Assembly (NCBI GenBank): GCA_963921935.1
Contig: OY998175.1
Coordinates: 212,552,655 to 212,616,654, forward strand
Direction: 5' to 3'
From: Galeruca laticollis
Taxonomy: Eukaryota; Arthropoda; Insecta; Coleoptera; Chrysomelidae
Length of the DNA: 64,000 nt
Below, piece after piece: positions 34,263-46,144 of the stretch; the stretch's first letter is position 1; the number at the start of each line of letters is the position of its first letter. Below the pieces are notes generated by a model. It ran no database searches. It was given only the letters and a program-made list of their open reading frames with translations, and was not told the origin of the DNA. The position numbers and the translations under genes are program-made.

Positions 34263-34388
34263 GGTATGCAACCAGTAATACCTATTAGATATGCAACCAC
34301 ACATACATACAGGGATGTTGTTGGCAATGATTCGTGTCAGAGTGAACACATGTTGTAGAATCATGTTTGCAATTGTAAATGAATAAAA
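34263..34388 (+). repeat. 3' LTR of Gypsy element 2, truncated
   Basis: It starts after a polypurine tract and shares GGTATGCAACC, GAACACATGTTGTAGAAT and AATGAATAAAACT with the 5' LTR. A 30-bp internal duplication of the start is present (GTATGCAACC / ATATGCAACC). It ends at the poly(A) region, where the tail of LINE D begins; the U5 part is missing. Confidence 0.75.
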
Positions 34389-35519
34389 CTAGATTAGATT
34401 AGATTTTAACGGGGTTACAATGCACTGAAACCTAAGGTTTATTGTGCCCCCCCTATTGGAGCTGTTCTCGCTACTACTACAGCTCGCCTTCCAGTTCCAG
34501 AGTTCTAATGAACTCTAGTATTTGGGACGGCTTCAACGAGGTTAGATCATCACTCTTACTCTTACAAGTTTCTTGTCCAAAGCATTTCTTGCGTTGGCTT
34601 GCAATGGCGAGGCATTCTAGAACTAGGTGATCCGGAGTTTCATCCCCCTCCCCACAGAATCTACACTCGTCAATTTCTGCTAGACCTATTCTCATTAGGT
34701 GCTTCATAAGGCGGCAATGTCCTGTAAGAAAGCCCGTGAGGAGATGTAGCTTATTTTTACTGAGGTCCAAATATTTTTTGGATCTAGCAGTGCCAAAGTT
34801 CCGCAGGAACTTTTTGGAATGTTCCAGCCCGGGAAGGCACCGCCAGAGTGCTTCTCTTTCGGTTTCCACCTTCTTCTGAAACTCTTCCTTATAGGAGCAT
34901 TTTCCTACACCACAGAAAGGCTCCGGACCAATAAAGGGCGTTTGTGCTCCTTTCCTGGCAAGTGTATTGGCCTCTTCATTTCCCGAGTGGCCAGGAACCC
35001 AGACTAAAGAGACCCTGTTATTCTTGCATAATTCATCAACTTTTCTTTGGCACTTCCATGCCAACATTGAGTCAATAACTCAGGAGCTCAATGCTTTGAT
35101 AGCTGCCTGACTAACAGAATGGATCGATATGTCACATTTCTGATATTTTCTTTCTAGGTTCATTTCCACGCATCTTTCGATCGCAAGTATTTCTGCCTGA
35201 AAGACGCTAGGGAAGGAGCCTAACGATAATGAGTATCTGGTGCCAGGCCCAAATAATCCAGCGCCTGCTCCAGTGGTGGTTTTTGAACCATCCGTATACC
35301 ATCTAATGGCTTGGGTGGTGTCTCCCAGTCTCTCCTCCTATTTAGCATCGTAGTGACACTGGGAAGATTCGCTGATGAGATGTATTTTATTAGAGAGGAC
35401 CAGGCTCCCTGATTTTTAATACTCTCATTGCCTGAACCTTCCTTAGATATTCTAAGAATTGCCTCTTGGGCAGATCTTGCAGATCTTTCTATCACCAGAT
35501 GTGGAGGTGTGAGCTCTGT
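34385..35519 (-). pseudogene. LINE D (I-type): RNase H domain and 3' end
   Basis: On the minus strand the sequence reads LVIERSARSAQEAILRI, then GIRWYTDGSKT-like text (frame broken) and a tethered RNase H end, VSLVWVPGHSGNEEANTLAR. A Cys-His tail motif follows (CRFCGEGDETPDHLVLEC). An RNase H domain after RT is the mark of the I group of LINEs (I, R1-like, Loa relatives). The clean part is 35067-34477. The element ends in a repeated TAATC tail (34386-34402 on the plus strand reads GATTAGATTAGATT), so its 3' end abuts the Gypsy LTR. The upstream part continues at 41386. Confidence 0.8.
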
Positions 35520-35753
35520 TGTAACCCTTTCTTGGAGTTACAAAGCTCCGGTAGCTCTTCGTCTGGTGCGCAATGGTCGTAGGATCTTACGCATTACAAG
35601 AATTGGCAGGAATAGGGCGCCACTTATTTTTTGGTATCATTTCAAAAACAAGAAATTACTAACTCTAACTACTTTCTTGGCTCAATTCAACCTAATTTCG
35701 TAGAAGAAAATATATTATAAAGAAAAAAACAGAACCTCACTATATCCCAGACA

Positions 35754-36076
35754 GCACAAGTACGTACATAATAAGTATTTAATACGTACTCATGAGACGT
35801 AAGGTACGTATTATGTACGTAGTTTTCTGTACATAGTACGTACATGGTATGTATTAAATACGTACATTTTCCAATAAAATGTACGTACCAAATACGTACT
35901 GCTTTTACGTACTTGGTACGTACCATCTGTACGTACTTGGTACGTACCATTTTGTACGTACTTGATACGTACCATTTTGTACGTACTTGGTACGTATCAT
36001 TTTGTACGTACCGTTTGTACGTACTTGGTACGTATAGTTTGTACGTACTTGGTATGTATCGATAGTACGTACTTTG
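35754..36076. repeat. 3' subterminal TACGTA array, copy B
   Basis: Mirror of 32667-33026 with fewer units. Repeated TACGTAC palindromes separated by short AT-rich spacers. Confidence 0.88.
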
Positions 36077-36754
36077 TAAACAGACTACAGAGCTGAAAGC
36101 TCACAATTTAGTTCCAAGAAGCTTTATTATTAAAATTTTGAACGTAATTTGAGTTTACTTGTCACAATGTTAATAACGTTGCTAGAATAAAGTTCCTTAT
36201 CACTTAATTGTGAGTTCAACTGTATGGTCTTATAAATTAAAGTGCACGTCAGAAAGCCCACACTAGATTATATTAAAATATTAAACTTTAAAAACAACTT
36301 GAAAGCAAATTTAATTAAAGTTACTTTTGACTATTAACTAGTTAGGAAAATATAATATAATGAATAGTATGTATTTATTATTTATTTATAACGAGACTCC
36401 TCCTATTCACAATACCTACCTCCTGTGCTCCTTTAGAGGTCAGATTGCCCTGTAGAACAACCTGTGCTCGCCAGTCGACTAGCTTCAAGTCAAAGAAGGG
36501 GTGGATTTTTCAATATTTATTTAGAATTCAAAATAAGGCACCAGAGAAATTTAGGTAAGCACCCAAGACTCCTTTAAACTCACACCCAACTCCTCGGAGG
36601 GTTAATACACTTTTTCCACACTTAAAGAGGTTTTTTAGGTAAGTTTTAAAATGAAAAACTGCAAATATCCCATGTCTGTGGTTTATTGTTGGACCTTGAG
36701 TCCCTTTTCCAATAACTCTAAATTACAGATTTATAAGTTTCATAAAAAAAACAA

Positions 36755-37504
36755 CTAAATTTGATGGCTGGACCTAGCTGAAGGCTCACATTCTTTAGTA
36801 CTCAAAACTGCCTCTCGGCTTTGTTCCACGTGGCTCATTTCGGGCTCTGCAGTATCTAAAATATTAACACAGTGATCAAGTACCTCCATTTTTGGTCTAT
36901 AATTTTTTACACAAAAGTACTATTTTTCAATGGTGGACATTAAATAATAATTGAAAAACTCACAAAACAAAGAAATATTTCTGGGGAAGGTCAAAATCAT
37001 TATTTTTATATCAATTACCTATTATGATTGTGCGAGCTGCTTTTAGTGGTGATGACAGTCTAGACCCCTTCTTTTGCCTTACAAGTTCTTTAACCTCACT
37101 GTCAGACTTTGAAGAAGAATGGAACCTCGTTTTAAATTCCCTTATTTCTGGATGTGATTCATCCACATATGTGGTATTGAGGTCTCCACCTCCGCCTTTC
37201 TGCACTTTAGACGAGCAGTTTCATATGAATCTAGAAATGAATATTAATATTTAGTTTGCAATTTATACAGAATTTGTAGATATTACCGTAAGTCCCATCC
37301 CTAAACAACTTCACCTTAAGTGAAGGTCAACACGAATTTAATTGATGTGACCTTATAGCAGCGATAAGTTTCTCTGGTGGCCACAAACAATTGTCTACAT
37401 TAATCCATCTTGTGGATGGGCACCACTGCTACCGACGTGTCATTGATAAACTGCATTTTTATCCAACTCTTTTTAGAAAACTCACGAATATTATTATTTT
37501 CCAT
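36755..37504 (-). pseudogene. Accessory gene (DUF4806-protein N-terminal-like), copy B
   Basis: Mirror of 31254-31989: start ATG at 37504, stop at 36755, same three-exon layout and same frameshift near the KM-D position of exon 1. The shared frameshift means it was already broken in the common source, or that there is a real intron or frame change I do not recognise. The last exon has a 15-bp in-frame insertion relative to copy A. Confidence 0.5.
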
Positions 37505-37919
37505 TTTTTCTGAAAAGTTGAATCCAAAAAAAATATAAACACATGATTTTTTTAATAGAGTAGTTAATTTTCAATATATTTAGAGCAACTTAAAAACTTG
37601 TTTCAAAAAGTCTATCACTAAAAAATGGGTAAATATATTGAACACTCAAAGCAAGTTGTTCGATATATTCAGCACACAGCCAACTATATATTGTTAGATT
37701 ATGTATAATAAATACCAACAAGTTGTCTCAAAAACTATGTAACAACAGAAGAGTAACAAATTTGTTAGTGAATGTTAACATGACATGACATTTAAATGAA
37801 ACATTTTGTATTTTCCATGCTTTTCATTCACTAGTCATTTTCCAACTAAACATATATTTAATATTGATGACTCGCATGGCCTAAGGTAAAAAATTTCTTT
37901 TTCTGTATATTCTATCCTA
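37505..37919. other. Non-coding spacer between transposase and accessory gene, copy B
   Basis: Mirror of 30836-31253 in copy A; no coding sequence. In both copies the spacer ends at a TTTTCAG acceptor-like site just before the accessory start codon, suggesting an upstream non-coding exon or splicing from the transposase transcript. Confidence 0.45.
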
Positions 37920-39310
37920 AAATTAGGATTTGCCCGTTATCTTCGAATTACTGATTGCTATTATTTCTCGACCGGATAAACAACAACTATCAGGTTCTTT
38001 AGGCAATAAATCAAAGTTTTTGCAATACACTTGTTTAAATTGATCTGTTATTGGATAATTTTCTTAGCACAGGTCCATTGTAGTGAGGTTTGTGGAGTAT
38101 CGGAAAATTTTGAGAATATTCACTTTGTTCAATACGTTCAATATGTTCACTTTGTTTAGCATTATCTAGTTCTGTTTTTCTATTAATCATTGTTGTAGAG
38201 GGTTGTCTTGTTTTCTAAGCAACTTCTTTATTGTTTGCATATACTTTTCGAAATCAAAAGCACTATACCTATTAAGATATCCAAATATTCTAACATCTTC
38301 AGCTAAATGTAGTAGATTATGTATATTATCTGAGGCATAATTTTCACCATGAATTAAAATAAACATTTCTACAAAATATGTTGAAAGTTTGTTAGCATAA
38401 TAAGTGTATTTTAAAAACTGTGGGTATGATAATATTGTTATTGCATAGTATAAAACAATGACATGTTCAAAATTTTCCTTTGATAATAATTAACTAAAAC
38501 AACTGGTCCTGTATAGTGCAGAAATTGCCTGAATTATGCTGCTTTCCACCTTTTTTACTTTCACTGACACTACGGGGTTTTCGATTGAATTCTGTTGGAA
38601 TGTTACAAGACTGTTCAATTAAACATTTTGATAATGTTTCTATTTTACTATATGGAATTTTTGCTGAAGGCTTTCCAGTTAACCACAAACATACTAGTAA
38701 CATTTTTACAACCCCTAAACAACCAAGATGCATGTAATCAAGAGGGAAAGATTTGACCATATCTAGACTTGAAGTATGTACCTGGATGGTGATGTTTTGG
38801 AGTCTTTGCTCTGAAATCAATATCAGTATGTAAATGAATGTTTGACATATCAGGAAAATAAACTCAATTATCATAAGATCCCGCTGCATGGCACTTAGAG
38901 CGTGACATATAACCTAAATAACCTTTAGCATATGTAATATAAGCTTTTGCTGGAGTATCACACACAAATATTTCTATTTTAACAGCATAAAATTGGAGCC
39001 ATTGCACTGAATTTGATTATTATAATATTAGTGGCATTTTCAACAAAATCTGACAAAAACAATTTAGGTTCATTGGGTTTTGCACAGCCATAATATACAC
39101 CCACAATCTCAACAAATCCCCGGTTTTGATATATACTTCATTAATCATTAAACTGGATAGAATTGACTTGTAGAGCTTTTTGTTAGTGGAAGTCCATCAA
39201 TGTTAATTAAAATTTCAATAACACTATCGTCACTTAATTTAGGATGTTGTGAAAGTACCTTTTGCAAACATTTATCTAATCCAAAATGAATATAGTGTTG
39301 CTTTTTTGTA
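37920..39310 (-). pseudogene. EnSpm-like transposase, copy B
   Basis: Mirror of 29350-30835, with the same DGLPL, CDTPAKAY, FPLDYMHLGCLGVVK and NIHNLLHLAEDV blocks and largely the same stops. The longest clean frame is 38889-38494. Without the 104-bp insertion the C-terminal part (YMQTIKKLLRKQDNPLQQ) reads through, so this copy is slightly better preserved. It is still not intact. Confidence 0.75.
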
Positions 39311-40696
39311 ATGTTTACTAACTTTATAAGATATCTTTTACTAGTAGATTAATGTAATAATAAATAATAGGTGGGTATACTTGTCTTTATAAACTGCAAA
39401 TAGACAGATTGTAACAAAAAAACTGCTTACAAAAGGTCCCAACACTACAAACTATAATAAAACAAGTATGGAAAGTACCTAATATTACTTTATACTAGTC
39501 TAACTGTTACTTTAAAAAATATAAATTAAATAAACACTAGAGACTAAATAAAATTAAAAGTTGATGTTATAGAAATTAGTTAATAGCTTACCAATTAATC
39601 ATGGGTATACACAAAAGTAACAAGCACAATCGGTATGCGTGGAATATTGAGATAAATACCACCAAATATTTCTCTATTGCACTCTCTAAACTAAATAAAA
39701 ACACCAATGCTACAGATACTCCTAGAATTTATATATAATTTCTATTCAGATACCATAGACATCTGGTTAGCATAACATCAAAACACATGTTTAAAAATTA
39801 TAAAGATATGGTCGATTTGTTTGTTTCTTTACACACAACTGACACAACTACAAAAGACATTTCTGACAATTCACGAAGTTGTGTAACACTTATCCGCGCG
39901 AATTTTAAATTTTATTTATCCGGCGGCTGTATATTCTTGAATCTCGATCGATTATGTCCGATGCGAGATGACAAAAATATTTCATAAGAAATCTAAACAT
40001 TGTCAAAAAATTAAAATTAGTTATAGGAAAACAATATTCTTACAGAATACGTCTTAGAATAGAATATTGAAAATTTACAATTCCCGCCTAACATGTCAAT
40101 CTTCCTTCTGCAAGTGTGGTAAATGAACGCAATAGGGCCGAAGACCCTTACACCTTACCACAAATCGATTTACTTACCACTTTCAAAATATTTGTGTACA
40201 TCCAGAGGAAGACAGTATTATTCGACTTTCGGTTATTTGACAAGGACAGGATGAGAAACAAAATTGTTATCTTCGTTTTCATTTTAACGAATGAAACTTT
40301 GTGAAAAACTCCATATGCACCGTATCAATCAATTATTGTGTAATACAATAAATTTAAGTCAAATTATTATTATTATTGTTTAGAATGTGATAAAAATATT
40401 ACAAGTGCACATATCCAGTCACAGTCTAAACTTACTAATAATTTATTTTCCCAACAAAATTAACTTAAACTGAGAAAAAATTTGGAATGCTTTTGTATAG
40501 ATGTAGGCACAAACCACCCACCTGATGTAGGTCGAATTTTGTGCTAATTTTGCGACAAAATGTATACCTGTTTAAAAATATTATTGATGAACAAACCATC
40601 GCTAACAACAAATAGATAAGTTATTTTTGAAATTAATATACCTCTATATACTATATATTATAAAAATGTGTACCTACACAATTTTTTCGTATAACA
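39311..40696. other. Non-coding 5' interior of copy B
   Basis: Mirror of 27971-29349. A short open frame on the plus strand (39787-39987) has no features and is the reverse of transposon leader sequence. Confidence 0.55.
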
Positions 40697-40980
40697 AATT
40701 ACGTACAGCTGATACGTATTAAGTACGTACATAATACGTATCAGAAAATACGTACATACGATACGAATTAAGTACGTACATACGATACGTAATAAGTACG
40801 TACATTATACGTATCAGAAAATACGTACAGCCGATACGTATTGAGTACGTACATGGTACGTTCCTAAAAGTACGTACCGTTTAGGAATCATAATGTACGT
40901 ATTAAATACGTACATTTTAGGTACTGTACGTACAGGACGTATATAAGACCTAATATGTACGTATTTAATACGTACAGTGC
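40697..40980. repeat. 5' subterminal TACGTA array, copy B
   Basis: Mirror of 27731-27970: repeated TACGTA palindromes, here slightly longer by one inserted unit around 40745-40795. Confidence 0.85.
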
Positions 40981-41385
40981 TGTTTGGGATGGTTTTTCAA
41001 TCAAGCTACTTCATAATCACTTATAACCAGCTAATTATGATAATAAAATAAAAAATATTTGGTAAGTGAAATGTAACCTCATTCAAATATAAACATTGTA
41101 TTGAAAGAAGCAGTTTGATGAGTTTTATCATTATCCAGCACTGGTAAGTAAACAATACATTAACTTTTAATTATATATTTAATCAACGTTTTAATTTCTT
41201 TTAGGAACTTGTGTAGCTGTTTACTAAATTACTGTTCAAGATGCAATCACCTGTGTTTATTAATAACATTATTTTGTGTAGATAATTTAGTGACTGTTTA
41301 AGCTGATTACTGATTTAAAATAAAATATATTTCAAAACAGACACACATTCATTTCTTAATGCTTAAGGTAAGTCTGAATGTTACA

Positions 41386-42211
41386 CTGTAATGATCTCAA
41401 GTGCCCTAGTTGGACACGTTCTCATAGCTCCAGTGATGCACACACAGGAAAGCCTTTGAACTTTGTCGAGGGTCTTCCTCGTGCTGTACTGACTTGTATG
41501 CCAAACTATTGCCCCATACGTAATTGCTCATCTCACAATTATTGCGTACATCCATCGCAGTATTTTTGGGTTACAGCCCCACCTCTTACCAGCTAGATTT
41601 CTACACGCCATCAAAGCTCTTATTGCTTTACTAGCAGTTATTTCAACATGCTTATTCTACAGAAGCTTACTGTCTAGGGTTATCCCTAGATATTTAACTT
41701 CTGATTTCCATTCTATGATTTCCCCGTTTAAGGACATGGGTTTCATGGCTGGAAGTGTTCTTTTCCGGGTAAATGGAATTACCATGGTCTTGTTTGGACC
41801 AGTAAAACGGGTGCTATGGTACTTGAAGTACCACATTTTGGTAATTTTTGGAGAAAATTCGGCCATCTGCCATTGCAGTGTCTCACTAGCTCTTGTACTT
41901 CTCTTGGCGGTGTCATCGGCCCGTCTTCAGCGAAGTAGGCAATGACGATGTCTCGGTCGATACCTCCAATGTTGAGGTGAACCATGATTGGAACAAGGTC
42001 CCGTGATACGTATTCTGAAACACAAATATATTTGATGTTATTTCTTATGATTACATAGGCAGGCGGAGATACTTGCCTTTGATCATAAATCAATTTAGAA
42101 TACTTGCATGCCAAACCATTGATTTGGTCTTCTTTGTCGATCCATGGTTCTTGGATTAGTACAATATCCGGTTGTAGTCTAGCGAACAACCTTGCAATCA
42201 CGGCTGAAGCT
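41386..42211 (-). pseudogene. LINE D: endonuclease start and RT thumb, internally deleted
   Basis: On the minus strand, 42201-41870 encodes the beginning of an apurinic-type endonuclease (ARLQPDIVLIQEPWI with the catalytic Glu, ending VQELVRHCNGRW). At about 41866 the sequence jumps to the RT thumb (KTMVIPFTRKRTLPAMKP, SEVKYLGITLDSKLL) and continues to ITGAMRTCPTRALEI at 41396. Most of the endonuclease and the RT palm with its active site are deleted. The frame then continues, after the solo LTR, at 35519. The upstream end at 42211 is cut by the repeat array. Confidence 0.78.
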
Positions 42212-45050
42212 CCCTTCGCGAAAAATTATTCGAAAAAGCATTGAACGATGGTTGAATTTTATGTGAAATTTTTCGTCATATTTTTCATCAAATTTTGCGT
42301 CAAATTTTTCGTAAAATTTTTCGAATAATTTTTCGTAAAATTTTTTGTAAAATTTGTCGTAAAATTTTTTGTAAAATTTTTCGTCAACTTTTTCGTCTGC
42401 GTCTGTTGAACAAGCGTTGAACGAGCGTTGAACGAGCGTTGAACGAACGTCGAACGAACGAGCGTCGAACGAACGTCGAACGAGCGTTGAATTTTACGTC
42501 AACTTTTTCGTCTAATTTTTCGTCGACTTTTTCGCCTACTTTTTTTCTGCGTCTATGTTGTTCGAGCATGGAACGAGCGTTGAATTTTTCGTCAACTTTT
42601 TCGACAAATTTTTCTTCACATATTTTGTCAAATTTGTAATCATTTTCGCCTCGTTTTTCGTCCGCTTCTATGTTGTTCGAGCGTTGAACGAGCGTCGGAC
42701 GAGCGTTGAACGAGCGTCGGACGAGCGTTGAACGAGCGTCGGACGAGCGTCGAACGAGTGTAGATCGAGCGTAGAACGAACGTCGACCTAATGTTCAACG
42801 CTCGTTCAATATAGACGCAGACGAAAAATTTGAAGAAAAATTATTAGAAAAATTCGACGAAAATTATTCGAATAATTTTAAGAAAATTTGACGGAAAATT
42901 TTACGAAAATTTGACGAAAAATTCAACGCTCGTTCGACGCTTGTCCGACGCTCGTTCGACGTTCGTCTGACGCTCGTTCAATGCTCGTACAACATAGACG
43001 CAGACGAAGAACTAGGCGAAAATTTTGATTAAAAATTTTACGAAAAATTTTACAAAAATTTTACAAAAAAGTTGACGAAATATTTTACGAAAGATTTGAC
43101 GTAAAATTCAACGCTCGTTCGACGCTCGAACTACATAGACGCTGACGAAAAACTAGGCGAAAATGTTGATTAAAAATTTGACGAAACATTTGACGGAAAA
43201 TTTTACAATAAATTTTACGAAAAATTTTACAAAAAATTTTATAAAAAAATTTTACGAAAAATTTGACGAAAAAGTTGACGAAAACGTTGACGTAAACTTC
43301 AACGCTTGTTCCACGCTCCTTCGACGCTCGTTCAACGCTCGAACTACATAGACGCAGACGAAAAAGTAGGCGAAAAAGGTGAGGAAAAATTTGACGAAAA
43401 ATTTGATGAAAAATTTGACGAAAAATTGGACGAAAATTTTTAGGAAAAATTGACGAAAAATTCAACGCTCGTTCCACGCACGTTCCACGCTCGTTCAACG
43501 CTCGAACATCATAGACGCAGACGAAAAAGTAGGCGGAAAGTTGATGAAAAATTTTACGAAAAATTAAAGTCTCGTTCGACGCTCGTTTGAACCTCGTTCA
43601 ACGCTCGTCGAAGCTCGATCAACGTTCGAACAACATAGACGAAGACGAAAAAGTAAGCGAAAAATTGGACGAAAAAATTGACGTAAAATTCAACGCTCGT
43701 TCAATGCTGGTTCGACGCTCGTTCAACGCTCGTCCGACGCTCATTCAACGCTCGTTCAACATTGACGCAGATGAAAAAGTGAGCGAAAAATTTTTCGTCA
43801 CCCTTTCCGCCTACTTTTTCGTCTGCATCTATATTGAACGAGCGTCGGACGAGCGTTGAACGAGCATTCAACGGGGGTTGAATTTTATGTGAAATTTTTC
43901 GTCAAATTTTTCATCAAATTTTGCGTCAAATTTTTCGTAAAATTTTCGTAGTTTTCGTAAAATTTTTCGAATAATTTTTCGTAAAATTGAGCGTTGAACG
44001 AGCGTCGGACGAACGTCGAACGAATGTCGAAAGAGCATTGAACTAGCGTTGAGTTTTACGTCAACTTTTCCGTTGAATTTTACGTCAACTTTACCTTCAA
44101 ATTTTTCGTCAACTTTTTTGTCAAATTTTTCGTCAACTTTTACGCCTAGTTTTTCGTCCGCTTCTATGTTGTTCAAGCGTTGAGCGAGCGTCGAACGAGC
44201 GTGGAACGAGTGTCGATCGAGCGTCGAACGAACGTCGAACGAGTGTCAACGAGCAATGAACGAGGGTTGAATTTTATGTGACATTTTTCGTCAAATTTTT
44301 CATCAAATTTTGCGTCAAATTTTTTCCTAAAATATTTCGTGAAATTTTCCTATAATTTTTCGAACAATTTTTCGTAAAATTTTTCCTATAATTTTTCGTA
44401 AAATTTTTCGTCAACTTTTTCGTCTGCGTCTATGTTGAACAAGCGTTGAACGAGCGTCGGACGAACGTCGAACGAGCGTCGAACGAACGTAGAACGAGCA
44501 TTGAACGAGCGTTAAATTTTACGTCAAGTTTTTCGTCATCTTTTTCGTTAAATTTTTCATCAAACTCTTCGTCTATTTTTTCGCCTAGTTTTTCGTCGGC
44601 GTCTGTTGTTCGAGCGTTGAACGAGCGTCGATCGAGCGTCGAACGAGAGTTGAATTTTTCGTCAAATTTTTCGTAAAAGAGTGTTAATATATTTTAATTT
44701 ATGTTATTTTAAGAGAGATTAGCATTTTACTTGTTATTAAAAAGGCCGGGACTCTGAGAGAGAAAGAGAGACAGAGAGAGACAGAAACTTGACGAAAAAT
44801 TTGCTCGTTCAATAGCAGAAGAAAAAGTTGACGTAAAATTCAACGCTCGTTCAATGATCGTTCGACGCTCGTTCAATGATCGTTCGACGCTCGTTCAATA
44901 ATAGACGCAGACGAAAAAGTAGGCGAAAAAGTTGAAGAAATTTGACGCAAAATTTTTCGTAAAATATTTTGTAAAATTTTGCGTCAAATTTCGTCACCTT
45001 TTTCGCCTACTTTTTCGTCTGCGTCTATAATGATCGAGCATTGAATTTTA
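42212..45050. repeat. Composite 11-bp/12-bp array with strand reversals
   Basis: Nearly 2.8 kb is built from two short units. One is an 11-bp CpG-rich unit (GAGCGTTGAAC and variants such as GAGCGTCGGAC). The other is a 12-bp A/T-tract unit (TTTTTCGTCAAA and variants). Blocks of each are joined by GTCTGCGTCTATGTTGTTC. Orientation reverses near 42790, 43795, 44800 and 44950, giving large imperfect inverted repeats. A GAGA-rich spacer lies at 44755-44790. Long open frames on both strands (for example 43085-43498, 44446-44676) follow from the periodicity and are not genes. Confidence 0.9.
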
Positions 45051-45052
45051 CG

Positions 45053-45233
45053 GCCGGAGCCGGAGGAGACAAGCGACTGATTCGTGACCCGCCTTCAGTG
45101 GTAGATGATGAACAGCTTGTGGATCAGATATCCAATTATCCAGAAATTTATGATCCTAAACATGAATCCTACAAATGGCACACTAAACATGAAACAATAT
45201 GGGGTAAAATTGCAAAAGAATTAAATAGAACCA
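45053..45233 (+). pseudogene. MADF-domain exon of a PIF/Harbinger element
   Basis: This encodes the start of a MADF DNA-binding domain (EQLVDQISNYPEIYDPKHES, then TKHETIWGKIAKELN) and ends at a donor-like GTAAGT (45234). MADF (Myb/SANT-related) proteins are the usual partner protein of PIF/Harbinger transposases, helping DNA binding and nuclear entry. The second half of the domain is missing. A BESS-like piece in the same orientation lies at 47637-48110. The left edge directly touches the repeat array, so the start of the gene is lost. Confidence 0.65.
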
Positions 45234-45589
45234 GTAAGTATTTTAACAACAAATTTATTGTTACATAGGAATGTAGGTACATTGTTTTTTGTGTGTAGCG
45301 ATTGATGATTGTAAACAAACACTATTCATTTATCATTTCATCCTGCCATTTTACTGCACCTTCGTTGTCAAAGTAATCTGTGAATCTACTTCTAATATCA
45401 AAACCTTCTGGGCGAGCACATCCCCCGTACCTTTCAACGGTATCATATTCTCAGTAGGAAGTGGAAAAATTTCGTCTTCAAAATGGTTTTTTTTGGTTAT
45501 TTGAAATATATTTTTCGCGCAATATATTGTGTAAACAACATCATTCCAAAATAATTAAGTCTGTTGACGGTTTCACGTTAATTGGTGTA

Positions 45590-46132
45590 AAAAAATCCTA
45601 AAAACATGACAGTAAAGACCAAAACAATTCTCAGTAACCCTTCTTGCTCTCGAAAATCTATAATTGAAAACTGCTATTTTATTGTCCTGTAATATTTGTT
45701 TTTTGGGATATGGTTTCATAACATTTTTATCTAACTTAAATGTATCGTCGCCAACTATAACATAAGGCAGGAATATGTTTTTGGAATGAGGAAGTAGCTC
45801 AGGGGAAAATTAAATTTGTCGCTGTAGATTTCTTGACCGGTTTCAGATTTTGAAAATATACCTGCATCACCCTCTTTGACGTGAGATCCGATATCTACTA
45901 TAACGAATTTATAGTTAGCATCAACAAGTGCTAAAAGAACTGTAGAAAAATGATTCTTGTAATTAAAAAAGAGAGAACCGGTTTTATCTGGACACATAAT
46001 TCGTACGTGTTTCCCATCAATAGCTGCAACGAGGTTGGGGAAATCCCAATGTATCCAAAAATCTATTGCCTTCTCTTTAAAATTTACTTCTGAAGGTGGC
46101 GGTAGATACAATGGCTTTAGTTTTTTTACATA
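45590..46132 (-). pseudogene. PIF/Harbinger transposase, catalytic part
   Basis: On the minus strand: LYLPPPSEVNFKEKAIDFW, FPNLVAAIDGKHVRIMCP (first Asp), FFNYKNHFSTVLLALVDANY and KFVIVDIGSHVKEGDAGIF (second Asp). After a frame change near 45770 come LPYVIVGDDTFKLDKN and NYRFSRARRVTENCFG (Glu region). This is the DDE_Tnp_4 domain of Harbinger transposases. The N-terminal helix-turn-helix part lies at 47133-47230, separated by LINE C. The clean frame is 46111-45755. It is inactive because of the frameshift and insertion. Confidence 0.85.
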
Positions 46133-46144
46133 TATTTCTTAAGA

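Larger units (their letters stand above)
35746..40988 (-). mobile_element. CACTA/EnSpm-like DNA transposon, copy B (reverse)
   Basis: The same element as copy A in the opposite orientation. Ends are CCCAGACAGCAC (35746) and, on the reverse strand, CCCAAACAGCAC (40988), flanked by AT/AT (35744-35745, 40989-40990). By eye the two copies differ only at scattered bases and small indels: copy B lacks the 104-bp insertion, has a shorter 3' subterminal array, and has 15 extra bases in the last accessory exon. It lies inside the solo LTR. Confidence 0.88.
35520..41385. mobile_element. Solo LTR (about 0.62 kb) split by transposon copy B
   Basis: The left end TGTAAC (35520) and right end GTTACA (41380-41385) form inverted TG..CA termini. 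They are flanked by CTGT at 35516-35519 and 41386-41389, a 4-bp target duplication. On both sides the flank is LINE D, and the LINE D reading frame resumes across the junction (ALEIIT into LTPPHLVIE). Excluding copy B the LTR is about 620 bp. No internal retrotransposon region is present, so this is a solo LTR left by recombination; superfamily unassigned. Confidence 0.75.

Noticed and set aside
42384..44676. Several open frames with Asp-Glu-Lys-Phe or Phe-Ser-Ser repeats on both strands
   Set aside because: The 12-bp unit and triples of the 11-bp unit keep frame, so open frames on both strands are expected. No start context or splice pattern supports a gene.
42212..45050. Possible CRISPR-like array
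   Set aside because: Units are 11-12 bp, variable, without constant repeats or unique spacers, in a eukaryotic setting.
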